Shown here: one piece after another, positions 16,992 to 25,661 of the stretch | How the letters are laid out: every line of letters begins with the position of its first letter | Numbering within the stretch: the stretch's first letter is position 1 | From: Planctomycetota bacterium | GTDB lineage: Bacteria > Planctomycetota > UBA1135 > GCA-002686595 | Assembly (NCBI GenBank): GCA_012959785.1 | Contig: DUCM01000014.1 | Span: forward strand, 62,001-126,000 | Length of the DNA: 64,000 bases | Direction of reading: 5' to 3' | The notes under the pieces: model-generated | Seen by the model: only the letters and a program-made list of their open reading frames with translations | What the model was told of the DNA's origin: nothing | Database searches by the model: none | Program-made: the position numbers and the translations under genes

Positions 16992-18347
16992 CTAGCTCTC
17001 GATACCGTAGGTGCGCAGCTTGTTGTAGAGGGTCGTGCGATTGACCCCCAACATGCGGGCCGTTTCGCTGCGGTTGCCCTCGGCGGCCTTGAGGGCTCGG
17101 CGAATCAGCCCTTCTTCCATGGTCTTCAGGCGATAGTCGTCGCTGGACTGTGGTGCCGTGCTGCCAGAGATCGGGGCGGGGGCATCAAAACCCAGCTGCG
17201 ACGCCCGAATGGGCCCATCGGGCGCGAGCAGGGCAGCTCGCTCCACAACATTGCGCAACTCGCGAATGTTGCCACGCCATTCCCGGGAGCGCAGGGCAGC
17301 CAGGGCGTCTGGCGCGAATCCGGCGTATTCACGGCCAAATTCGCTAGCGAAGCCCTTCAGGAAATGGGCGCTGAGTGCGGCGATGTCCTCCTTGCGCTCG
17401 CGCAGAGGCGGTACCTCGATGGAGAGCACATTGAGCCGGTAGAACAGGTCTTCGCGGAATCTACCCGTTTCCACCATGGCGGCGAGATCGCGGTTGGTGG
17501 AGGCAACGATACGAACATCGGAGCTGCTGTCCTCCGAGGCCCCCACCCGGCGGAAGACCCGTTCTTGCAGGACTCGCAAGAGCTTGGCCTGTAGTTCGGG
17601 GATCAACTCGCCGATTTCGTCGAGGAACAAGGTGCCGCCCTCGGCCGCGGCGAAGAGGCCTTCGTGGCCTTTGGGGCTCGCGCCGCTGAACGCTCCACCG
17701 ACATAGCCGAAGAGCTCCGCTTCGAGCAGATTCTCAGCCAGTGCGGCGCAGTTGAGAGCCACGAAAGGGCCCTGGGCTCGAGCGGAAGCCTCGTGAATGG
17801 CGCGGGCCACCAATTCCTTGCCCGTACCCGATTCACCGGTGACGAGCACCGTGGTGCGCGGCGTCGAGGCGACCTTGCCTAGCTGGTCGTGTACCCGTTC
17901 GATGGCGCGTGATTGCCCCACGATGGGGCCAGAACGCAGACGGGCCACCTCATTGCGCAGTTGGTCGCGTTCGCGGGTCAGGGCCCGCTTGCGCAGAACG
18001 CGCTCAAAGAGATTCTCGATCAAATCACGGTTGATGGGCTTTTCGAGAAAGTCCACGGCGCCGGCTTTCATGGCTTCCACGGCGACATGGATGTCGCCTA
18101 CTCCGGTGACCATCACAACCTGGGGCGAGGAATCCTGGGCCACGAGTTGGGGCAGGATCTCGAGGCCCGTGCCGTCAGGCATCTCGATGTCGAGCAAGAC
18201 CACATCGGGGTGTACGCGCCGCGCGACCTCGAGGGTCTCGCGGCCCGAGCCGGCCTCAAAGGTGCGGTGGCCGAGGGTTTCACAGAGCACCACCAGGCTC
18301 TCGCGAACTCGGCGGTCGTCGTCGGCAACCAGGATGCGGGTGGACAT
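16992..18347 (-). CDS. second NtrC-type sigma-54 response regulator
   Basis: This is another enhancer-binding protein for sigma-54 promoters. From ATG at 18347 it has 451 residues: a receiver with ILVADDD and phosphoacceptor Asp53, an AAA+ domain with GESGTGKE and Walker B LFLDEIGE, and a Fis-type helix-turn-helix near the end (RSETARMLGVNRTTLYNKLR). The sigma-54 contact loop reads GAFSGA instead of GAFTGA, a variant seen in some family members. The longer frame to 18443 adds a Pro/Arg-rich stretch without family features. It stands alone, divergent from the flagellin genes. Confidence 0.92.
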   Translation of the reverse strand: MSTRILVADDDRRVRESLVVLCETLGHRTFEAGSGRETLEVARRVHPDVVLLDIEMPDGTGLEILPQLVAQDSSPQVVMVTGVGDIHVAVEAMKAGAVDFLEKPINRDLIENLFERVLRKRALTRERDQLRNEVARLRSGPIVGQSRAIERVHDQLGKVASTPRTTVLVTGESGTGKELVARAIHEASARAQGPFVALNCAALAENLLEAELFGYVGGAFSGASPKGHEGLFAAAEGGTLFLDEIGELIPELQAKLLRVLQERVFRRVGASEDSSSDVRIVASTNRDLAAMVETGRFREDLFYRLNVLSIEVPPLRERKEDIAALSAHFLKGFASEFGREYAGFAPDALAALRSREWRGNIRELRNVVERAALLAPDGPIRASQLGFDAPAPISGSTAPQSSDDYRLKTMEEGLIRRALKAAEGNRSETARMLGVNRTTLYNKLRTYGIES

Positions 18348-18732
18348 GAAACTCAGATTCGTTGGTTGGTTTGGCGGAAGGCTGCGCGCCGATTCTGCAC
18401 TTCGACAGGGGCCGGGTCGAACCCCAAGGGGGCCCTGCCCCAAGACCTCAAGAATCCCCGGAAACGGGATCGCTGTGGGAAATACAGCCCCGATGGCCTG
18501 TCCTGAGTCCCTTGTGCCCTGGGCAGACAGAAGCAGACATAAGAATAGGTCAACCCGGGGCTCGAAGGCCCCCTCGCCCTGACCGGAGAGGGCGAAAGTC
18601 GGGGAACTGACTCAGGCGGGCGAGGCTCCCTCCGAGAACCCAATCGTCACCCAAGGTGGAACCCCACCGATGGAGACAACCTCAACAAGCGACTTTTACC
18701 TAGAGACCAACCCCCAATTAGGAGCCATAACC
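18348..18732. other. intergenic leader between regulator 2 and flagellin 1
   Basis: This divergent 385-base gap must hold the flagellin promoter. I see an AGGAG ribosome site nine bases before the flagellin ATG. I see no convincing sigma-28 element and only poor sigma-54-like matches (for example GG-GC spaced correctly at 18520-18535 but with a weak -12 box). A hairpin of CGCCCT with AGGGCG occurs near 18573-18594. No other gene is visible. Confidence 0.5.
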
Positions 18733-19557
18733 ATGGGCCTCAGAGTCAATACCAATATTGCGTCCTTGACGGCGCAACGCAATCTCTCGCGGGTCACCAC
18801 CCGCTTGCAAGGCAACTTTTCCCGCCTGTCTTCAGGCCTGCGAATTGCCACGGCGGCTGACGATGCTGCGGGTCTTGCCATCTCCGAACGCATGCGTTCG
18901 CAGATTCGTTCCCTCGGAGCTGCGACCCGCAACGCCCAGGACGGCATCTCGCTGGTCCAGACAGCGGAGGGCGCCCTGAATGAAGTCAGCAACATCCTAT
19001 CCAGGATGCGCGAGCTGGCCGTGCAGGCGTCCAACGGCACCCTGAGCACCGCCGACCACACCACGATCAACACCGAGGTCGTTGCCCTGCAGTCGGAAAT
19101 CGACCGCATCGCTGTCACGGCAGAATTCAACGGCATTCCGCTGCTCAACTCTGCGACCACCGTGAACATCCAAGTCGGCATCAACACCGGTGAGGTCATC
19201 GGTGTCAACACGGCTGATATTCAGACAGTGGCTCTGGGTATCGACGCAGCCAATGTGAACACTACGGATGTTACCGCTGCCTCCGCGTCTCTCGCCGCAC
19301 TCGACACAGCCATCGGTTCGATCAACTCGATTCGAGGCAACATGGGTGCTTCTCAGAACCGCTTGCAAAGTGCTGTCTCTTCAATCATGAACAGCAAGGA
19401 GAACCTCTCCGCTGCGGAAAGCCGCATCCGGGATGTCGATGTCGCCTTCGAGACGGCCGACCTCACGAGAAACTCGATTCTTCAGCAGGCTGCTACCTCG
19501 GTCCTCCAGCAGGCCAACACGCAACCTCAAATCGCACTGTCCTTGCTCCAAGGATAA
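18733..19557 (+). CDS. fliC: flagellin 1
   Basis: Flagellin is the filament subunit exported by the flagellar system. From ATG at 18733 (AGGAG nine bases upstream) the product has 274 residues. It has the D0/D1 N-terminal signature (MGLRVNTNIASLTAQRNLSR, then LSSGLRIATAADDAAGLAIS) and the C-terminal helix (ESRIRDVDVAFETADLTRNS, ending in LQG). There is no large variable D2/D3 insert, so the filament subunit is minimal. An in-frame upstream ATG at 18670 adds 21 residues that spoil the conserved start and is rejected. It is similar along its length to the next gene. Confidence 0.95.
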   Translation: MGLRVNTNIASLTAQRNLSRVTTRLQGNFSRLSSGLRIATAADDAAGLAISERMRSQIRSLGAATRNAQDGISLVQTAEGALNEVSNILSRMRELAVQASNGTLSTADHTTINTEVVALQSEIDRIAVTAEFNGIPLLNSATTVNIQVGINTGEVIGVNTADIQTVALGIDAANVNTTDVTAASASLAALDTAIGSINSIRGNMGASQNRLQSAVSSIMNSKENLSAAESRIRDVDVAFETADLTRNSILQQAATSVLQQANTQPQIALSLLQG

Positions 19558-19949
19558 GTGGAGTCGGCCTCTAGCGCCGAATCGCTGAGGGGGAGGGTCG
19601 TCGCAAGGCGGCTCTCCCATTCCAGTGCTCGCCAGAGGCCAGGAAAAACAGACAGGCGACACGCCTGACCCTTGAGGGACCACCCGTTTCGCCGTGCCAG
19701 CGAAGGGTTGGGTCCAAAGCTCTTTCAAACAAACCATACAGTCGCTCAAGGCGCTCCTTCCATGGATCCGCATGAGCGGCAGCAGCTTACCTGCCCGGCC
19801 TGCGCTGGGAGGGCCTCCTGCACCAACGCAAATCCTGCGTGCCAATCCAGGACTGCGAGGGAGGCTTCTTTCAGAGCGATGGAGCGAGACCGACCGGCGG
19901 GGAACGGTGACACTATTCTACCTAAACCATTTCCAAGGAACCAATACTA
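19558..19949. other. intergenic region between the two flagellin genes
   Basis: This 392-base gap has no supportable gene. No clear terminator or T-run follows flagellin 1. No TATAAT-, sigma-28- or sigma-54-like element is convincing. An AAGGA sequence 11 bases before the second flagellin ATG is the likely ribosome site. The length suggests separate control of the second flagellin. Confidence 0.5.
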
Positions 19950-20768
19950 ATGGGACTAAGAGTCAATACCAATATTGCGTCGCTGACATCGCAGCGCAAT
20001 CTGTCTGCGATTACATCGCGCTTGCAAGGCAACTTTGCCCGCCTGTCTTCTGGTCTTCGCATTGCGACTGCCGCTGACGACGCTGCTGGCCTCGGCATTT
20101 CCGAGAAGATGCGATCACAGATTCGCAGTTTCGGAGCCGCGGGTCGCAACGCTCAAGACGGCATTTCGCTCGTTCAAACCGCCGAGGGCGCGATGAACGA
20201 AGTCAGCAACATCCTGGGCCGCATGCGTGAGCTGTCGGTTCAGGCCGCCAACGGCACGCTGAGCACCGCTGATCGTTCCACGATCAACACGGAGTTCACT
20301 GCCCTGACCTCGGAAGTCGATCGTATCGCCGCCGAGACGGCCTTCAACGGCATCAACCTGTTGGACGGATCGGCTGCCACGGCAACGATTCAGGTCGGCA
20401 TCAACACTGGTGAGACGATCGGCGTGACCTTGACCGACTCCGACGCGACGGCCCTGGCCATCAATGGCCTGGACACGCTGACCGCTGCCAACTCCAGCAC
20501 GGCCATGGCTGCCCTCGACACCGCGATCGGTACAATCAATACCGCGCGTGGATCCTTGGGTGCTGACCAGAACCGCCTCCAGAGTGCCTACGCCTCGATC
20601 CAAAATGTTTCGGAGAACCTCTCGGCCGCCGAGAGTCGTATCCGCGATGTGGATGTGGCCTTCGAAACCGCTGACCTGGCCAGGAACTCGATCCTGCAGC
20701 AGGCCGCCACTTCGGTGCTCGCCCAGGCGAACCAGCAGCCGCAGCTCGCCCTGAGCTTGCTCGGCTAA
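19950..20768 (+). CDS. fliC: flagellin 2
   Basis: This is a second filament subunit of 272 residues with the same minimal D0/D1 design: MGLRVNTNIASLTSQRNLSA at the start, and RIRDVDVAFETADLARNSIL near the end, finishing LSLLG. Most differences from flagellin 1 are in the central part (residues about 150-210), which would face the solvent side of the filament. A strong terminator follows. The duplication probably reflects recent gene duplication with retained function at both ends of the protein. Confidence 0.95.
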   Translation: MGLRVNTNIASLTSQRNLSAITSRLQGNFARLSSGLRIATAADDAAGLGISEKMRSQIRSFGAAGRNAQDGISLVQTAEGAMNEVSNILGRMRELSVQAANGTLSTADRSTINTEFTALTSEVDRIAAETAFNGINLLDGSAATATIQVGINTGETIGVTLTDSDATALAINGLDTLTAANSSTAMAALDTAIGTINTARGSLGADQNRLQSAYASIQNVSENLSAAESRIRDVDVAFETADLARNSILQQAATSVLAQANQQPQLALSLLG

Positions 20769-20822
20769 TCCCATGGGCCGTAGGGCGTGCAATATCACGC
20801 GTTGCGGCTCCCGGAACAAACG

Positions 20823-20856
20823 AAAGGGGGCTGTGCTTCGGCGCAGCCCCCTTTCC
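20823..20856 (+). terminator. rho-independent terminator after flagellin 2
   Basis: A 14-bp stem of AAAGGGGGCTGTGC with its complement (one G-T pair) closes a TTCG tetraloop and ends in a T-rich run. It starts 55 bases after the flagellin 2 stop, as expected for a strongly expressed gene. Confidence 0.9.
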
Positions 20857-21147
20857 CCTTTGTTAGGAGCGGGGAACGTGGCCACCCCCAGGCCGTCGCT
20901 GCCCCGAGGCGAGGTGGAAAATAGTTCCAGATTCGATGGAGGTCGTCCCAGCCCCGACCCTTCCCCGAGCAGTGCGCGGTGATTGATTGCCCTCGGGGCT
21001 AACGCGGTAGCACCACGAACCCGATAACCGGAGTACTCGCTGGTCTTGAGCCGAGGATGTTGCCCCTGAGGCGACACCACATCAGCGCCTATCGCCGACC
21101 ACGCAGAGACAACCCCCGGAACACCAGAGACACGTCAGGACAGGACC
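20857..21147. other. intergenic region before fliD
   Basis: After the terminator this stretch, part of a 379-base gap, contains no gene. It holds a sigma-28-like element at 21000-21027 and the fliD ribosome site (AGGACAGGA just before the ATG). Confidence 0.5.
21000..21027 (+). promoter_or_regulatory. candidate sigma-28 promoter of fliD-fliS
   Basis: TAAC, a 16-base spacer and CCCGATAA match the flagellar sigma-28 consensus at 3 of 4 and 7 of 8 positions. The predicted leader to the fliD ATG is about 110 bases. fliD and fliS are commonly late, FliA-dependent genes, which supports the call. Confidence 0.42.
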
Positions 21148-22635
21148 ATGATCAGCTTCGGAGGACTCGCCAGCGGTTTGGACACTTCAGCCATCATCAA
21201 CGCACTCTTGGGCGTTGAGCGGCTACCGCTTTTGCATCTAGAAAAGCAAAAGGAGACCGAGAACGACAAGCTGGACTTGATCAGTACCCTCAAGGACCAC
21301 CTCAAGGGTCTACAGACCCTCGCTGATGATCTCAAGACGGTGGGCAACTTTCTCGACTTCAGCATCTCGGCCAGCGTCGAGAATGTTGCGGCCTTCACCG
21401 CCACCGGAGAGGCGCAGACGGGAGCCCATACCCTGGAGGTCCTCTCCCTGGCGCAAGCCGACCGGTGGGCCTTCGACGGCGTGGCCGACCCCAGTCTGGA
21501 TCTCGCCGGAGCCGATGGCGAGCAGATCGACTTCACGGTCAACGGCACGAGCTACTCGGTTGCTCTCCTTCAGGCCGGCTCGAGCCTGAATGAGATCGCC
21601 GGCGCCATCAATGACCTCGCGGGAGACGATGTCACCGCCTCGGTGGTCAATGTGGGTACCGCATCCAATCCCAGCTATCAACTCGTTCTGGGAGCGGACG
21701 AAACAGGGGAAGACTACCGCATCACAGGCGTCTCCAGCACGGTCGCTGGCCTTGCTATCGACGGAACGGTGCCCGATGGCTCGGGCAATGCCCTGAGCTC
21801 CAACAACATCACCGTGGGCAGCAACGCCCTTGCGGTCATCGACGGGCTGCAAGTCGAGCGCTCGGGCAACGAGTTCAACGGCGTCGTGGCTGGCGTCGAC
21901 CTCACGGTGCTCTCCGCGAATGTTGGAACTGAAATCACCTTCTCAATCGAAGCCGACAAGGACTCAATCAAGGAGAAGATGCAGGAATTCGTTGACGCGT
22001 ACAACAATGTAATCGAGTTCGCGAACAAGCAGAACACCTACAGCGAAGAAGATGGTGCCGGAGGCGAGCTGTTCGGCGATTCGATCTTGCGCAGTGTGCG
22101 TTCATCGATCGGCGCCGCGCTCTTCAATGTGGACATTGCCACCGTCACCAATGACACCGAGGGCTATTCGACCTTGAGCCTGGTAGGCATCAAGACTGCG
22201 AGCGATGGAACCCTGTCCATTGACGACACGGTGTTTGACGCAAAGCTCTCCGCCAACCTCGACGCTCTCGCCGACCTCTTCGCCGATTCTGACGGCTTTG
22301 ACAACGCTGGTGCTGTGGCTGGAACGGCCGAGTTCTATGTTGACACCACCGCGGATTCTGGACTGGCAGATAAGCTCTCGCGAGCCATCGACATGATGTT
22401 CGGCTCGATCAGCGGGCCCAGCGGAAGCGTCAAGGCGCTCTTTGACGCCCGCGAGGAGGCCATTGATTCCAGAATCAAGTCGCTCTCCAATTCGATCGAA
22501 CAGAAGGAGCGCTACCTCGAAATCTTCGAGCAGAACCTGATCACTCGCTTTGCCGCCCTTGAAGACCTGATGGGGGGCTTGAACGCTCAGGGCGAGGCCC
22601 TGAACAGCGCTTTGGCGAGTTTGAACAAATCCTAA
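21148..22635 (+). CDS. fliD: FliD filament cap protein
   Basis: FliD caps the growing filament and promotes flagellin folding. The 495-residue protein has the FliD N-domain (ISFGGLASGLDTSAIINALL at the start, then a helical HLEKQKETENDKLDLISTLK stretch), a beta-rich middle and a C-terminal coiled coil (RIKSLSNSIEQKERYLEIFE) as in the FliD_C family. It is followed nine bases later by fliS, its usual operon partner. Confidence 0.94.
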   Translation: MISFGGLASGLDTSAIINALLGVERLPLLHLEKQKETENDKLDLISTLKDHLKGLQTLADDLKTVGNFLDFSISASVENVAAFTATGEAQTGAHTLEVLSLAQADRWAFDGVADPSLDLAGADGEQIDFTVNGTSYSVALLQAGSSLNEIAGAINDLAGDDVTASVVNVGTASNPSYQLVLGADETGEDYRITGVSSTVAGLAIDGTVPDGSGNALSSNNITVGSNALAVIDGLQVERSGNEFNGVVAGVDLTVLSANVGTEITFSIEADKDSIKEKMQEFVDAYNNVIEFANKQNTYSEEDGAGGELFGDSILRSVRSSIGAALFNVDIATVTNDTEGYSTLSLVGIKTASDGTLSIDDTVFDAKLSANLDALADLFADSDGFDNAGAVAGTAEFYVDTTADSGLADKLSRAIDMMFGSISGPSGSVKALFDAREEAIDSRIKSLSNSIEQKERYLEIFEQNLITRFAALEDLMGGLNAQGEALNSALASLNKS

Positions 22636-22644
22636 CCCGACCCC

Positions 22645-23037
22645 ATGATGAAGAGCACCAACGCTGCAGCGGCCTACCGTACTGCCACCTTCGACAACGC
22701 CCCCCCGATCAAGATTTTGCGCATGCTCTTCGAGGGCGCGATCCGGTTCTTGAAGTATGCCGAGGACCTGGAACCGGGGACCGACGACTATCGCAACCAG
22801 ATTCGCAAGACCGACAAGATTCTCGGCGAATTGCGCGCGACCCTCGATCACCAACCGTCCCCGGAGATCGCGGCCAACCTCGAGAACCTCTATCTCTTCG
22901 CTCAAGAGGAGCTCGCCTCCGCTTTCTTGAACGGCGAGCGGGAGCGCATCGGGCCGGTGCGTGAAGTGCTGGAAACCCTGCTCGACGGTTGGAACCAAGC
23001 TCAGGTCCAGTTGAGCCGCCAGAATGGTGCAGCCTGA
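22645..23037 (+). CDS. fliS: FliS flagellin chaperone
   Basis: FliS binds the flagellin C-terminus in the cytosol and prevents premature polymerisation. The 130-residue product starts MMKSTNAAAAYRTATFDNAP and contains the FliS helices (LRMLFEGAIRFLKYAEDL and ELRATLDHQPSPEIAANLEN LY). Two adjacent ATG codons at 22645 and 22648 are equivalent starts. Placement after fliD is canonical. Confidence 0.9.
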   Translation: MMKSTNAAAAYRTATFDNAPPIKILRMLFEGAIRFLKYAEDLEPGTDDYRNQIRKTDKILGELRATLDHQPSPEIAANLENLYLFAQEELASAFLNGERERIGPVREVLETLLDGWNQAQVQLSRQNGAA

Positions 23038-23380
23038 ACTCAAGGCGCTGGAGCTCACCATGGGTGAGCTTCTATCGGTCCTGCAGAGCGGCGAGGCCAC
23101 ATCCGAAGACATCGCGGCTTCGTGGATCCGCTGCCAAACCACGGGGGAGGCAGTCACCACTGCCCTCGAACGCTCCCGGTCAAGCGCTGCCGCCGACAAG
23201 ACTCTGGTGGAAGCTCTGGAGCGGTTGGTGCAACTCAACGCTATCGCCCGTCAAGCTGTAGCTAAGGAGCAAGCTGCTCTCACGGGACGCTTGCGCCATT
23301 CCCGCAGGTCCGTGGCTCAGGTGCGCGGCTACACCCCCGGCGCCCCCGCCTCGGGCCGCAAGTGCGATCTGGCGGGCTAG
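23024..23380 (+). CDS. small helical protein in the FliT position
   Basis: The 118-residue protein overlaps the end of fliS by 14 bases and is almost all alpha helix up to residue 85 (LELTMGELLSVLQSGEATSE, then LVEALERLVQLNAIARQAVA), with a basic, proline-rich tail. Length, helical makeup and position match FliT/FlgN-type export chaperones that bind FliD, but no signature residue proves it. Its stop codon overlaps the stop of the convergent gene within one CTAG. Confidence 0.6.
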   Translation: MVQPELKALELTMGELLSVLQSGEATSEDIAASWIRCQTTGEAVTTALERSRSSAAADKTLVEALERLVQLNAIARQAVAKEQAALTGRLRHSRRSVAQVRGYTPGAPASGRKCDLAG

Positions 23381-23691
23381 CTTCGGCTCGCCAACTCCGC
23401 TCGCGAGGCGCGCACCAGAGCTGTCAGGTCGTCGGCACCAGCGAGGATGGATTCCAGAGCGCGTTCGGGTTCGAGCGGACTCGATTCGTCAAGGGCCACC
23501 TCACCGGCGCAGACCACCAGGCTGAGGAAGTTGTTCACCGCGTGAATCAGCTCGCGGGGGGATGAGGCGGTGGTTTGTAGGGAGGGCATGGAGGCGTTCT
23601 CTTCTGTGTTCTCTTCTGGGGACTTGGAAAGGTTGGCAGGAACTTCTTTCGAGCCTTGCTCGCCATTGCTGGAGGGGCTGTACAGAATCAC
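23377..23691 (-). CDS. isolated DHp-like (histidine phosphotransfer) hairpin protein
   Basis: The 104-residue product has a disordered Ser/Glu-rich start and then a helical hairpin containing RELIHAVNNFLSLVVCAGEV. This matches the H-box of bacterial kinases of the HxxNN type. No ATPase domain follows; the protein ends at residue 104 after a second helix (ALESILAGADDLTALVRAS). It could be a phosphotransfer partner for the receiver proteins nearby. The start is uncertain: GTG at 23691, or ATG at 23589 giving 70 residues and still including the hairpin. Confidence 0.55.
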   Translation of the reverse strand: MILYSPSSNGEQGSKEVPANLSKSPEENTEENASMPSLQTTASSPRELIHAVNNFLSLVVCAGEVALDESSPLEPERALESILAGADDLTALVRASRAELASRS

Positions 23692-23698
23692 AACAGGG

Positions 23699-23715
23699 TG
23701 TTGAATAATTCAACA
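23699..23715. promoter_or_regulatory. perfect palindrome upstream of the sigma-54 promoter
   Basis: TGTTGAATAATTCAACA is a perfect 8-base palindrome around a central A. Its centre is about 98 bases before the predicted fliO start site, the usual place for an enhancer (upstream activating sequence) of a sigma-54 activator. Confidence 0.55.
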
Positions 23716-23778
23716 GTTCCGGCGCGGCGGCGGGGGACTGGGCAGGCCGGAAAGGGGAAGGAAGGGGGTTTTTGGGCT

Positions 23779-23794
23779 TGGCACAGGCCTTGCG
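23779..23794 (+). promoter_or_regulatory. sigma-54 promoter of the fliO-fliA operon
   Basis: TGGCACA-GGCC-TTGCG matches the sigma-54 consensus TGGCACG-N4-TTGCW at 10 of 12 positions, with the invariant GG and GC correctly spaced. Transcription should begin near 23805, 13 bases before the ATG at 23818. Two sigma-54 activator genes are in the window. Confidence 0.8.
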
Positions 23795-23817
23795 ATAGGG
23801 GCGTCGCCACAGGACCC

Positions 23818-24552
23818 ATGCGGTCCCGGCCCTGCCCCTTCATGCTGTACCCCCTCTGCACCTTATCCCTCGCTCTGGCTGAAGCCGATACCGCGAGCCG
23901 CTTCGGCGGCACCGCGGGCCCCGACCTCACCCGCTATTTCGTCGTCTGCGCCATCTTGATCGTGGTCACAGGCCTCGTTGCCTGGGGCTTCAAGCGGCTG
24001 CTCTCGGGCAACCTCTCCTCGCGAGCCGCCAAGCGCTCGTTGCAGACCTTGGATGTCCTGCCCCTGGGTGGCAAACGCAAGCTCGCCGTGGTGCGCTGCT
24101 ACGACCGCACCTTCGTGCTCGGCCTGGGTGATCACGAGATCACGCCCATCGCAGAGCTCGATGCCGCCGATACTGCCGATTCCTTGGTTCCTGTTCCGAG
24201 CAAGGCCAGCGGCGCTGCCTTTGCCACGGCCCTCGAGGTGGTGCGCAACGCTGCCGCGGGCGGGCCTGGTCCGCGGGCCCAAGAGGCGATGGTGGACGCG
24301 CAAGAGGCTGGGCACGACAACTCCCAACCTGCAAAGCGAATTGTGCGGCGCAAGGTCAAGAAGAACGGCGCGCCGAAGGTTGCCAAGCAGGTTCAGGCCG
24401 CAAGTGTCGCCGCCGCCGCGCAGCAGATCGTTCTGGAAAAACAGCGCGAGAGAAAGAGCCGCGAGCATCAGCAGACGATACCCGCCCAGCCCCCGCGAAC
24501 AGAGGCCGCTGAGCCTCGCGAGTTCCCGCGCCTTGATGGAGTGCTTGGATGA
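23818..24552 (+). CDS. fliO: FliO flagellar export gate assembly protein
   Basis: FliO helps assemble the FliPQR export gate. I choose ATG at 23818, giving an N-terminal signal-like segment (MRSRPCPFMLYPLCTLSLAL), then a membrane helix (YFVVCAILIVVTGLVAWGF) and the FliO cytoplasmic beta domain (LQTLDVLPLGGKRKLAVVRC, then DRTFVLGLGDHEITPIAEL). A long basic, Gln/Ala-rich tail (about residues 150-244) is disordered and longer than usual. An ATG at 23842 is the alternative start. It is the first gene after the sigma-54 promoter and its stop overlaps the fliP ATG (ATGA). Confidence 0.85.
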   Translation: MRSRPCPFMLYPLCTLSLALAEADTASRFGGTAGPDLTRYFVVCAILIVVTGLVAWGFKRLLSGNLSSRAAKRSLQTLDVLPLGGKRKLAVVRCYDRTFVLGLGDHEITPIAELDAADTADSLVPVPSKASGAAFATALEVVRNAAAGGPGPRAQEAMVDAQEAGHDNSQPAKRIVRRKVKKNGAPKVAKQVQAASVAAAAQQIVLEKQRERKSREHQQTIPAQPPRTEAAEPREFPRLDGVLG

Positions 24553-25364
24553 ATTTCAGCCGCTACTTACAGCTTGTGGTTCTGGCCCTCGTCTCTGGCG
24601 CATTTCTTGCCCCGGAGGCTGTTGCCTTTCAATTTGCCGAAGCCTTGGAGGGTGTGGGCGAGAGCGCCCGCGGTCTGGTGGGCCCCGAACAAGCTCAGGA
24701 GGTTTCCAAGGAGCGCATGACCTCGGCGGTCGAGATTGCGGTCTTGCTGACCGCGCTTTCGCTTCTACCGGCGATTTTGATCACGATCACCAGCTTCACA
24801 CGCATCGTGATTGTGCTCTCCTTCGTGCGTCGAGCACTCTCGGTCAACGAACTGCCGCCAAACCCGGTTCTGATCGGTCTGGCGCTGTTCTTGACTTCAT
24901 TCGTCATGGCGCCGGTTGCCGAGCGCATGTACGAAAAGGCCTGGCTGCCCTACGACGCGGGCGAGGTCGAGGCCGCGCAGGCCACTGAGTTGGCCTGGAC
25001 GGAGCTACGAGGATTCCTCGTGGCCAACACCCGCGAAGCCGAGATCGAACTCTTCGTCGAGATGAGCGGCTATGACGATGAGGTCGGAGAAGAGGGGTTC
25101 TCCGGCGCCGATGATCTGCCCCTGACCGTGATCATCCCGTCGTTCATTCTCAGCGAACTCAAGACGGCCTTCCAAATGGGCTTCCTCCTGTTCCTGCCAT
25201 TCCTCGTCATCGACCTCGTGGTGTCCAGCATCTTGCTCTCCATGGGCATGTTCATGTTGCCGCCAGTGATGATTTCAACCCCGTTCAAGATCCTCATCTT
25301 TGTGCTTGTCGATGGCTGGCACATCGTCTGCGAGTCGGTCGTGACCTCATTCATCACCAGCTAG
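24549..25364 (+). CDS. fliP: FliP export gate protein
   Basis: FliP forms the core of the flagellar export gate. The 271-residue protein has a signal peptide, then the typical LTALSLLPAILITITSFTRI and VIVLSFVRRALSVNELPPNP segment, and late helices LLFLPFLVIDLVVSSILLSM and MFMLPPVMISTPFKILIFVL. All are FliP family signatures. It is coupled to fliO and followed seven bases later by fliQ. Confidence 0.96.
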   Translation: MNFSRYLQLVVLALVSGAFLAPEAVAFQFAEALEGVGESARGLVGPEQAQEVSKERMTSAVEIAVLLTALSLLPAILITITSFTRIVIVLSFVRRALSVNELPPNPVLIGLALFLTSFVMAPVAERMYEKAWLPYDAGEVEAAQATELAWTELRGFLVANTREAEIELFVEMSGYDDEVGEEGFSGADDLPLTVIIPSFILSELKTAFQMGFLLFLPFLVIDLVVSSILLSMGMFMLPPVMISTPFKILIFVLVDGWHIVCESVVTSFITS

Positions 25365-25371
25365 CGAAGCC

Positions 25372-25650
25372 ATGCCCGAACTCGACCTGCAAATCACCGA
25401 CCTGGCGCGCGAACTGCTGCTGACCGCGCTGATGTTGGCTGCACCGGTGCTCTTGATCGGCCTGATCGTGGGCCTCGCCGTCAGCCTGTTCCAAGCGCTG
25501 ACCAGCGTGCAGGAACAGACCATGAGCCTGATCCCAAAGATGTTCGCAGTGATGCTTGTGACTCTGCTGCTGCTCGCTCCAGCTCTGCAAATCATGCGTG
25601 ACTACACCTTTCGCGTTCTCGAACAACTGCAGTCCTTCGGCCTCTCCTGA
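25372..25650 (+). CDS. fliQ: FliQ export gate protein
   Basis: FliQ is a small export-gate subunit. The 92-residue protein shows two membrane helices (LLLTALMLAAPVLLIGLIVG and MFAVMLVTLLLLAPALQIM), joined by the conserved LFQALTSVQEQTMSLIPK loop. Size and motif are typical. It lies between fliP and fliR. Confidence 0.95.
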   Translation: MPELDLQITDLARELLLTALMLAAPVLLIGLIVGLAVSLFQALTSVQEQTMSLIPKMFAVMLVTLLLLAPALQIMRDYTFRVLEQLQSFGLS

Positions 25651-25661
25651 GGAACGCATCA

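Noticed and set aside
18372-18386. Sigma-54-like sequence TGGCGG-AAGG-CTGCG before flagellin 1
   Set aside because: The GG and GC elements are one base too close and the bases between depart from the consensus.
19555-19583. TAAG-N17-GCCGAATC after flagellin 1
   Set aside because: Spacing is off by two and the -10 element matches only five of eight bases.
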